Shown piece by piece: positions 31,204 to 37,091 of a stretch of DNA of 37,091 nucleotides. Where the stretch lies: positions 1-37,091 of the forward strand of contig NZ_WHTD01000077.1 of the NCBI RefSeq assembly GCF_009379765.1. The letters run 5' to 3'. The translations under genes and the position numbers were made by a program. Position 1 is the stretch's first letter; every line of letters begins with the position of its first letter. This stretch comes from Actinophytocola sp. (GTDB lineage Bacteria > Actinomycetota > Actinomycetes > Mycobacteriales > Pseudonocardiaceae). Below the pieces are notes generated by a model that saw only the letters and a program-made list of their open reading frames with translations, had not been told where the DNA came from and made no database searches.

Positions 31204-31831
31204 CGTCTCTCCCGCCGTTGTTGTCTACAACAGACAAATTGGGCACCGCGTCCGGCTTGCTGTCCGGCCAGGCGATCCGGCCGGACTCCAGGTCCTCGAT
31301 CAGCCGCTCCGTCCAGTCCAGTTCGGACTGGCGCTGGTGGTGCACGTAGGCGTAGTCGATCCAGTACATCGCGGGCAGTTGCGTGACCAGCACGTGGTCG
31401 ATGACCACCTGGTCGGCGGCGATCTGCGCGCGCAGGCTGAGCACGCGCATCTTGAGCTGCTCGACCGCGTCCGCCTGGTCGAGCTCGTTGGCCGCCGACA
31501 GCGCCACGGGGAACTGAGGGTATTCCTGGCCTGGGGTGCCGAGCATCGCGCGCACCTGCTCGACGAACATGTCCCGGCCCGGCTCGGTCAACCCGTAGAC
31601 CGTGCGTTCCGGCCTGCGGCCCTGGCGCTGGGTGTCGACGATCTCGATGATTCCCTGCGCCTCGAGCCGTTCCACAGTGTGGTAGAGCGAGCCGGGCCGC
31701 AGCTTGACCCGGTAGTCGACCCGTCGTTCACGCATGATCTGGGTCATCTCGTACGGGTGCATGTTCCGCTCGTGGAGCAGCTCCAGCACAGCCATTGCCA
31801 GCGGTGTCAGCGGCGCCATCGACCTACCCAC
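31187..31831 (-). CDS. PadR family transcriptional regulator
   Basis: 214 residues. The N-terminal PadR winged helix (about 6-85) reads 'LTPLAMAVLELLHERNMHPY', 'KLRPGSLYHTVERLEAQGII' and 'RRPERTVYGLTEPGRD'. The C-terminal part (about 110-190) is a Vir-like helical dimerisation arm ('LKMRVLSLRAQIAADQVVID'). Start taken as GTG 31831, with AAGGA nine bases upstream; ATG 31819 is the alternative. It heads a two-gene unit with the efflux pump, the common arrangement for ligand-relieved repression. Two near-identical 13-base direct repeats, one at the start codon and one on the -10, are candidate operators. Confidence 0.93.
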   Translation of the reverse strand: MGRSMAPLTPLAMAVLELLHERNMHPYEMTQIMRERRVDYRVKLRPGSLYHTVERLEAQGIIEIVDTQRQGRRPERTVYGLTEPGRDMFVEQVRAMLGTPGQEYPQFPVALSAANELDQADAVEQLKMRVLSLRAQIAADQVVIDHVLVTQLPAMYWIDYAYVHHQRQSELDWTERLIEDLESGRIAWPDSKPDAVPNLSVVDNNGGRDGDKAS

Positions 31832-31906
31832 GCCGACTATTCCTTCCCGACGACTCCATACCGTTTATTCCACGCGGACTATACGGCGTGGGCTCTCCGA
31901 CGTCGA
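31828..31906 (-). promoter_or_regulatory. PadR-pump promoter with paired direct repeats
   Basis: On the minus strand TCGACG (31906-31901), a 17-base spacer and TATAGT (31883-31878) form a promoter. The plus-strand repeats CCACGCGGACTAT (31870-31882) and CCACGCCGACTAT (31828-31840) match at 12 of 13 bases and are 42 bases apart, four helical turns. One covers the -10 and the other the start codon, so binding to both would repress transcription. Assignment to PadR is inferred. Confidence 0.5.
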
Positions 31907-32493
31907 GCAGCCATCCCGCCTACCCAGCTGAGCGGGGTGTCCCAGTCCAGTTGCCGGCGCAGTTCCTCGTCGTCGGTGGGCGACGGCTGGGACCGGGCCG
32001 GCTGTGTCCGGTCGTCAGCCGTGCGCTGGTGGCGATGTTGGCTTCCACCCGGGGACGGCGGAGCCGTTCGTAGGCCGCCAGGGCCTCGGCCACGGCGCCG
32101 GTGTCCCGGAACGCCTTGGCCAGCACGACCGTGTCTTCCAGCGCCATCGAGGCGCCCTGTCCGGTAGCCGGCGAGGCCGCGTGCGCGGCGTCCCCGATGA
32201 TCAGGACGCGGTCGGTGTGCCATCGAGAGACATCGGGCAGGTCGTTGGCGTTGGTCACCATCATCGTGGTGGATCGGGATTCGTCAGGGGAAGGAGATGT
32301 CGGCAACAGTCCGGGCAACCGCCAACTGCGCCGGGGCGAACATCCCGTTGCTGGCCAGCGTCAGGAACGCGCCTATGTCGGCACCGCTGTCCGGATGTGC
32401 CTCGTACACCGCGACCTCGAAACCAGCCTTGTCCATGGCCAGCGCCGCCGCACTACCGGCGATACCACCACCGACGATCAGGACACGCCTCAC
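31879..32493 (-). pseudogene. FAD-dependent monooxygenase with internal deletion
   Basis: GTG 32493 opens the dinucleotide-binding start 'VRRVLIVGGGIAGSAAALAM' followed by 'GFEVAVYEAHPDSGADIG' and ends after about 60-70 residues. In another frame the sequence resumes with 'DRVLIIGDAAHAASPATGQG' and 'ASMALEDTVVLAKAF', the GD motif that normally lies near residue 290 of a ~390-residue protein. About 200 residues are thus missing. Near the 3' end the frame shifts again ('DDEELRRQLDWDTPLSWVGG'). A remnant of a PHBH-type hydroxylase; its C-terminal end reaches into the PadR promoter region. Confidence 0.85.
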
Positions 32494-32708
32494 CCCAGAA
32501 CCTCCAGCCCGTTCGGCGCGTGCGCAGCGGTTGGGGTTGAGCACCAGTCCCGGCGTCCACCAGCGCCGGACACCGGGTGGGTATCGCCGGCATACGGTCC
32601 AATACGGACGGGTGGGCGGCAGTGTGCGCGCTGGTTCGCGGCCTGTGTTGTCGCGTGCCGGACGTGAAGATCTGTTACCGAACGCCCGACTGGTGGCAAG
32701 ATGCCGCC

Positions 32709-33668
32709 ATGGTCGGGACCGATAATGTTCGCAAATCGCCCGCAATGGGCGCGACCACGGCTTCTGTGGACCGGCGGCACCGTCGGCAGCGGCTGTCGGC
32801 CCGCGAGGTCACGCTGGGTGTGCTGTTCTGCGTGCCCGCGCTCGCCGGGCTGGGCGCGTTCGTGATCTTCCCGCTGTTCCAGGCGGTCTTCCTGTCGACG
32901 CGGGGCACGGACATCAACGGCAACCCGTCCCGTTCGGTCGGTGCGGAGAACTTCGCCGCGCTGCTCACCCCCGAGTTCGGCACGATCCTGCTGCAGACGC
33001 TGCTGTTCACGGTGTTCGTCGTGGTGGTCGGGCTGGTGCTGCCGCTCGCGCTGGCCGTGCCGCTGTCCCAGCGGCTGCCCGGCATGCGCGTGTTCCGCTC
33101 GCTGTTCACATTGCCGTTCGCCTACTCGGCATCCGCGGCGAGTGTGGTCTGGCTGCTGATGCTCGACCCGTCGATGTCCCCGGTCAACTGGGCGCTGCGG
33201 CTGTTCGGGGTGGCCGCGCCCGGCTGGACCACCGAGTCGCCGTGGCCGCTGGTCACCGTGGCGTGGGCGACGGTGTGGGTGGTGGCCGGCTTCAACCTGC
33301 TGGTGCTCAGCGCCGGACTCGCCGGCGTCGACCAGGAGGTCCTCGAAGCCGCGCGGATCGACGGGGCGACCGGGTTCCGCAGCTTCTTCAGCGTCGTCCT
33401 GCCGATGATCTCCCCGAGCGTGTTCTTCGTCGTGGTGACCACGACGCTCACCGCGCTGCAGGCACTCGGGCAGGTGCAGGTGATGACCGACGGCGGGCCC
33501 AACGGCAGCACGACGACGCTGGTGTTCGCCATCTACCACAACGCCTTCGAGTACGGGAACAACGACTACGGACTGGCCAGCGCGCAGGGCCTGGTGCTGC
33601 TGATCATCGGGATCGTGCTCGCCGCGATCCAGTTCGGTGTGATCGAGAGGCGGGTGCACTACCGGTGA
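32709..33668 (+). CDS. Sugar-type ABC transporter permease (MalF/UgpA-like)
   Basis: 319 residues with six membrane helices and a normal EAA coupling loop 'EVLEAARIDGATGFRSFFSV' followed by 'VLPMISPSVFF'. 'LGQVQVMTDGGPNGSTTTLV' and the C-terminal 'AFEYGNNDYGLASAQG' are typical of UgpA/MalF-type carbohydrate permeases. The ATG at 32709 has only a weak GGTGGCAAG upstream; ATG 32745 is an alternative. Its TGA overlaps the GTG of the second permease. No ATPase is encoded in the operon; actinobacteria often serve such importers with a shared MsiK-type ATPase, which I assume here. Confidence 0.93.
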   Translation: MVGTDNVRKSPAMGATTASVDRRHRRQRLSAREVTLGVLFCVPALAGLGAFVIFPLFQAVFLSTRGTDINGNPSRSVGAENFAALLTPEFGTILLQTLLFTVFVVVVGLVLPLALAVPLSQRLPGMRVFRSLFTLPFAYSASAASVVWLLMLDPSMSPVNWALRLFGVAAPGWTTESPWPLVTVAWATVWVVAGFNLLVLSAGLAGVDQEVLEAARIDGATGFRSFFSVVLPMISPSVFFVVVTTTLTALQALGQVQVMTDGGPNGSTTTLVFAIYHNAFEYGNNDYGLASAQGLVLLIIGIVLAAIQFGVIERRVHYR

Positions 33669-34579
33669 CTCAGACGACCACCGCTGTCGCGCCCGTACCG
33701 GGCCGGGCCGGTACGGGGCAGGCACGGCGCAAGGTTCGCTCCCCGGAGCGGCCGCGGGCCGCGCTCGGCGTTCTCACCTACGTGTGGCTCGGGCTGGCGG
33801 CGATCGTGCTGCTGTTCCCGGTGCTGCTGACCGTGGTGGGCGGTTTCCTGCCGGAGGGGCAGCTGGTGCGCCAGCCGCCCGGGTTGGCCAGTGGCACGTA
33901 CTCGTTCGACAACTACGTGGCCGCCTGGCAGCAGACGGTGGTGCCGTTGCTGCCCGCGTTCACCAACTCGTTGTTCGTCGGCGTGCTGATCATGCTGGGC
34001 CACCTGGTCACGTCGTGCCTCGCCGCCTACGCGCTCGTGTTCGTCCGGATGCCGCTGCGCAAGCCGGTCTTCTGGCTGTTCATGGCCACGATCATGGTGC
34101 CGTACGAGGCGATCGTGGTGCCCAACGCGCTGTTCATCCGCAGCATGGGCATCGAGAACAGCCAGTGGAGCCTGGTGCTCCCCTTCCTGGCCAACGGGTT
34201 CGGGGTGTTCCTGATGCGCCAGGCGTTCCGCCAGTTCCCCGACGAGCTGCGGCAGGCCGCGCTCATCGACGGCGCCGGGCACCTGCGCTTCCTGTTCACG
34301 ATCGTGCTGCCCGCGGTGCGACCGTCGATGACCGCGCTCGCGGTGTGGTCCTTTCTGCAGGGCTGGAACATGTACTTCTGGCCGCTGATCATCTCCTCGT
34401 CGAACAACTCGATGAACACCCTGCAGACCGCCGTGTTCGCGTTGAAGGCCAACGGGAACGGCACCCAACAGGCGCTGCTGCTGGCCGGCGTGACGATCAC
34501 GCTCGTGCCGACGCTGCTGCTGGTCATCTTCGGTCAGCGCTGGCTCGTCCGCGGCTTCATGGCCGGGGCCGTGAAATGA
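33665..34579 (+). CDS. Sugar-type ABC transporter permease (MalG/UgpE-like)
   Basis: 304 residues, six membrane helices after a basic N-terminal tail. EAA loop 'FPDELRQAALIDGAGHLRFL' and 'VLPAVRPSMTALAVWSFLQG' are intact, so ATPase coupling is expected. 'WNMYFWPLIISSSNNSMNTL' matches the MalG-like C-terminal part. The GTG overlaps the previous stop (GTGA). Serves as the second half of the channel with 32709-33668. Confidence 0.93.
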   Translation: MTQTTTAVAPVPGRAGTGQARRKVRSPERPRAALGVLTYVWLGLAAIVLLFPVLLTVVGGFLPEGQLVRQPPGLASGTYSFDNYVAAWQQTVVPLLPAFTNSLFVGVLIMLGHLVTSCLAAYALVFVRMPLRKPVFWLFMATIMVPYEAIVVPNALFIRSMGIENSQWSLVLPFLANGFGVFLMRQAFRQFPDELRQAALIDGAGHLRFLFTIVLPAVRPSMTALAVWSFLQGWNMYFWPLIISSSNNSMNTLQTAVFALKANGNGTQQALLLAGVTITLVPTLLLVIFGQRWLVRGFMAGAVK

Positions 34580-34637
34580 CCCCACTGTTGACCAGTGTGT
34601 CGACATCGTGGGTTCGCTGTGACAGGAAGGAAGAACT

Positions 34638-36047
34638 GTGCAGATAACTCTGCGTCGCCGGATCGGCGCGCTGGCTGCCGCCCTCGCGATGGCCGTCACC
34701 GCCTCGGCGTGCACGTCGGCGGCGAACTCGGGAGGCTCCACCGGCGGCGATGACGCCGCCGCGCCGGGCAAGGACGCGCTCGAGGGCAAGGGCGAGGTCG
34801 GCATCACGTTCTGGCACGGGATGAGCGGCACCAACGGCGAGACGCTGCAGGCGCTGATCGACCAGTTCAACTCCCAGCACCAGGGCAAGATCAAGGCCAC
34901 GCTGAACTACAAGGGGCAGTACGACAGCGTGCTCGCCTCGTACAAGAACGCCTCGAACCAGCAGCGGCCCGATATGCTGCAGATGTACGACATCGGCACC
35001 CGCTACATGATTGACTCGAAGACGATCCTGCCGATGCAGTCGTTCATCGACGTCGACCACTACGACGTGTCCGACCTCCAGCCGAACATCGCCGGGTACT
35101 ACACCGTCGACGACAAGCTGTACTCGATGCCGTTCAACACCTCGATGCCGTTGATGTACATCAACCGGGAGGCGTTCCAGAAGGCCGGTCTCGACCCGGA
35201 GAAGCCGCCCGCCACCCTCGACGAGATCATGGCCGCCGCCAGGAAGATCAAGGCGACAGCGGGAGAGACGGTGCAGTACGGCTTCGGCGCCTCCCTCTAC
35301 GGCTGGTTCGTCGAGCAGTGGAACGCGGTCGCCGACCAGACGCTGTGCGACGCGGACAACGGCAGGACCGGGCGGTCCGGCAAGGTCACCATCGTCAACG
35401 ACACGAACCTCGAGCTCGTGCGGTGGTGGCAGCAGATGGTCGACGAGGGCCTCGCGATGAAGCTGGACAGCAACACCGACAACGGTGACAACGCGTTCAG
35501 CTCCGGGACCGTCGCGATGAGCCTCGAGTCCACCGGCTCGCTCGGCAGCTTCACCGCGGGCGCCGCGGCGTCGAAGAACCCGTTCACGGTCGGCACCGGC
35601 TTCTTCCCGAAGGTCAGCGCGGACGACGACGGCGGCCCGATCATCGGCGGCGCTTCGCTGTGGATCGTGAACAAGGACGACCCGGCCAAGAAGCGGGCCA
35701 CCTGGGAGCTGGTGACGTTCCTCGCCAGCAAGGAGTCCCAGGTCGCGTGGCACACGAAGACCGGGTACTTCCCGATCAGCAAGGCGGCGCTGGACGACCC
35801 GGCGGACAAGCAGTGGGTCAGCCAGAAGCCCCAGTTCGCCACGGCCATCGAGCAGTTGCAGGGCACGAAGCTGACCCACGCGACGCAGGGCTGCTCGATC
35901 GGTGAGATGCCCGAGGTCCGCAAGAACGTCGAGAACGCACTTCAGGCGGCCGTCCTGCAGGGCGTCGAGGCCGAGAAGGCGCTGACCGACGCGCAGAACG
36001 CGGCGAACAAGCAGGTCGCCGACTACAACGAGAAGCTCGGCGGCTGA
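34638..36047 (+). CDS. Extracellular solute-binding lipoprotein (UgpB-like)
   Basis: 469 residues. A Sec-type signal with lipobox ASAC (Cys25) is followed by a Gly/Ser/Asp-rich linker and a carbohydrate-class binding protein: 'ITFWHGMSGTNGETLQALID', 'QQRPDMLQMYDIGTRYMID', 'YSMPFNTSMPLMYINREAF', 'IGGASLWIVNKDDPAKKRAT' and 'WHTKTGYFPISKAAL'. These resemble UgpB, the glycerol-3-phosphate/glycerophosphodiester binding protein. Start GTG 34638 with GGAAGGAAG upstream. It follows the second permease by 58 bases and ends with a strong hairpin. The likely ligand is a sugar or glycerol-phosphate compound; not certain. Confidence 0.92.
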   Translation: MQITLRRRIGALAAALAMAVTASACTSAANSGGSTGGDDAAAPGKDALEGKGEVGITFWHGMSGTNGETLQALIDQFNSQHQGKIKATLNYKGQYDSVLASYKNASNQQRPDMLQMYDIGTRYMIDSKTILPMQSFIDVDHYDVSDLQPNIAGYYTVDDKLYSMPFNTSMPLMYINREAFQKAGLDPEKPPATLDEIMAAARKIKATAGETVQYGFGASLYGWFVEQWNAVADQTLCDADNGRTGRSGKVTIVNDTNLELVRWWQQMVDEGLAMKLDSNTDNGDNAFSSGTVAMSLESTGSLGSFTAGAAASKNPFTVGTGFFPKVSADDDGGPIIGGASLWIVNKDDPAKKRATWELVTFLASKESQVAWHTKTGYFPISKAALDDPADKQWVSQKPQFATAIEQLQGTKLTHATQGCSIGEMPEVRKNVENALQAAVLQGVEAEKALTDAQNAANKQVADYNEKLGG

Positions 36048-36455
36048 CCGCCGCGAGCACCCGGCTGGGCCGCCCCCGGTACGACGAGGGCGGCCCAGCC
36101 GATCGCCGGGCCCGGTGTCTCAGCCGCCGCCGAGCAGGGCCAAGCCCGGGCGCCAAGGCTTCCTCGCCGAGGTCGTGTCCCCTACGACCGGTGATGGTTT
36201 GCGGTGGGTGACGCCGGCCGGTCGGGCCGGGCTCATCGTTGACTCGCCGGAGGAACCCGGCGGTGGCCAACTGGCGCAGGTGCGGGACCGACTCACCTGA
36301 TCGTCCCGCGACGAGGTTGGGCAGCCACGCCGCCGACGATCTCTGGGAAGTGCCGTCACCGCACCGCCCGGAGACCGGGCGCGATCGGCGGTCACATCTG
36401 TCACGGGCGAAGCGTCATAGCGCTAGCACAACGCCGAGGCCCAGAAAGGACCCCC
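36048..36455. other. Gap between ABC operon and AhpD-like gene
   Basis: 408 bases. It holds the hairpin terminator and, further on, no gene I can support; short frames on both strands lack start signals and family features. The last ~40 bases should contain the promoter of the AhpD-like gene, but no clear -10/-35 pair is visible. AGAAAGGA at about 36441-36448 is its ribosome-binding site. Confidence 0.5.
36063..36100 (+). terminator. Strong hairpin terminator after ABC operon
   Basis: GGCTGGGCCGCCC (36063-36075) and GGGCGGCCCAGCC (36088-36100) are a perfect 13-pair stem with a 12-base loop, 16 bases after the stop of the binding-protein gene. No T-run follows, common in high-G/C actinobacteria. 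Confidence 0.8.
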
Positions 36456-36956
36456 ATGACCACGACTTCCGAGCAGGCCACCCTCCAGTCGCGGCTGCCC
36501 AACCCTCGCAAGCTCGTCCCCGAGGCTGAGGAGATCGCCGGGGTTCTGTTCAAGGCCACGGGGAACGGCTCGATCCCGCAGGCCACCATCAGCCTGGTCC
36601 AGTTGCGCGCCGGGCAGATCGTCGGCAACACCTACCTGACCGTTCTGCACACCGGCAACCTCCGCAAGGCCGGGGAGGCGGAGACCCGGATCACCGCCGT
36701 GGCGTCCTGGCAGGACGCGGCCTGCTTCACGCCTGCAGAGCGGGTCGCGCTGGCGCTGGTGGAGGCGGTGCCCACGCCCAACCCGCACGGCGAGCGCGTC
36801 TCCGACGAGCTCTACGCACAGGCGACCGGGCAGTACGACGACAAGGCGCTCGCCACGCTCATCGTGGCGATCGGCCAGGTCGGCTTCTTCATCCCCCTCG
36901 CCCTCATCGGCAAGCCGCTCCCCGGCATGTCGCCCCAGGAGCAGTGGAGGGACTAA
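36456..36956 (+). CDS. Carboxymuconolactone decarboxylase/AhpD family protein lacking the CxxC motif
   Basis: 166 residues with the AhpD-like helical core: 'SLVQLRAGQIVGNTYLTVLH', 'TGNLRKAGEAETRITAVASW' and 'CFTPAERVALALVEAV'. In AhpD-type peroxidases the segment after 'RxSQING' reads CAYC-x-x-H. Here it is 'GNTYLTVLH': both redox cysteines are replaced (Asn and Leu) while the His remains. It therefore cannot work by the usual disulfide mechanism. ATG 36456 with AGAAAGGA upstream. It ends five bases before the probable end of an insertion sequence. Confidence 0.88.
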   Translation: MTTTSEQATLQSRLPNPRKLVPEAEEIAGVLFKATGNGSIPQATISLVQLRAGQIVGNTYLTVLHTGNLRKAGEAETRITAVASWQDAACFTPAERVALALVEAVPTPNPHGERVSDELYAQATGQYDDKALATLIVAIGQVGFFIPLALIGKPLPGMSPQEQWRD

Positions 36957-37091
36957 GGAATTGTCTCAAATTAACTTGTACATGTCGTGATTGTTCTGTC
37001 ATGGTTCTGGTATGGCCATGGTCGTGGAGATCGATGAGCAGGTCCTGGCGGCGAAGTTCGGGACGATCCTGCCGCACTTGGATGAGCGGCA
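36957..37091 (+). mobile_element. Left end of an insertion sequence (partial)
   Basis: Just after the AhpD-like gene the composition turns A/T-rich (TTGTCTCAAATTAACTTGTA at 36961-36980), as at many IS ends, and a transposase-like gene begins at 37012. The matching right end is outside the window, so terminal repeats and target duplication cannot be checked. Confidence 0.45.
37012..37091 (+). CDS. Transposase, N-terminal part (ISAzo13-like), partial
   Basis: The frame opens at ATG 37012 and stays open to the window end: 'MAMVVEIDEQVLAAKF' then 'GTILPHLDER'. This resembles the start of ISAzo13-family transposases ('..F..ILPHLDERQRR'). Only 26 residues are seen, so the family call is tentative. 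Confidence 0.5.
   Translation, partial: MAMVVEIDEQVLAAKFGTILPHLDER

Noticed and set aside
36115..36300. 61-codon plus-strand frame after the terminator, with a faint VOC-like 'GLRWVTPAGRAGLIVD'
   Set aside because: Too short and too weak; no start signal and no second module.
1..37091. CRISPR arrays, tRNA or rRNA genes
   Set aside because: No regularly spaced repeats, and no cloverleaf or rRNA-like sequence was seen on either strand.

Overview
The window is very GC-rich DNA with strong third-position G/C bias, many GTG starts, four-base ATGA/GTGA gene overlaps, Tat-type lipoprotein signals and PadR/TetR/GntR regulators. This is typical of a filamentous actinobacterium. A Pseudonocardiaceae-like host (Pseudonocardia, Amycolatopsis, Saccharopolyspora) is my inference; no rRNA or tRNA is present to test it.

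Region 1 (1-19113) looks like a catabolic island for an aromatic or N-heteroaromatic carboxylate. After the 3' end of a probable MmgE/PrpD gene and a TetR regulator comes a molybdenum hydroxylase: a [2Fe-2S] subunit, then one long protein fusing the Mo-cofactor subunit to an FAD subunit that carries a four-Cys loop. On the minus strand a nine-gene coupled operon (14701 down to 5658) encodes two different UbiD-type decarboxylases, a GntR regulator, a NitT/TauT-type ABC importer (two permeases, lipoprotein, ATPase), an MFS transporter placed inside the importer genes, and UbiX, the prenyl-FMN synthase that UbiD enzymes need. A flavin split-barrel gene follows. Diverging from the UbiD operon are an ornithine cyclodeaminase/mu-crystallin homologue, a 4,5-dihydroxyphthalate decarboxylase-like protein and a ThDP enzyme. 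Matching GTAC-N3-GTAC palindromes lie at the start of the Mo-hydroxylase operon and on the promoter of the divergent operon, suggesting that one regulator, perhaps the local TetR, controls both.

Region 2 (19856-25301) is the most unusual part. It is a tightly overlapping three-gene operon: a Tat lipoprotein solute-binding protein, a single protein fusing two ABC-permease halves whose ATPase-coupling (EAA) loops are missing, and a membrane-anchored NB-ARC/STAND-like protein with a TPR tail and a degenerate Walker A. No ABC ATPase is present. I propose a transporter-derived ligand sensor rather than an importer.

Region 3 (25393-32493) mixes intact genes (VOC protein, SGNH hydrolase, a hypothetical protein, PadR plus DHA2 efflux pump) with a cluster of decayed genes: RibD-like reductase, BtuF-like fragment, PucR C-terminal fragment, secreted protein with frameshifts, alpha/beta-hydrolase tail, and FAD monooxygenase with a large internal deletion.

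Region 4 (32709-37091) has a conventional sugar-type ABC importer without its own ATPase, closed by a strong hairpin, then an AhpD-like protein lacking its CxxC motif, and the left end of an insertion sequence running off the window.
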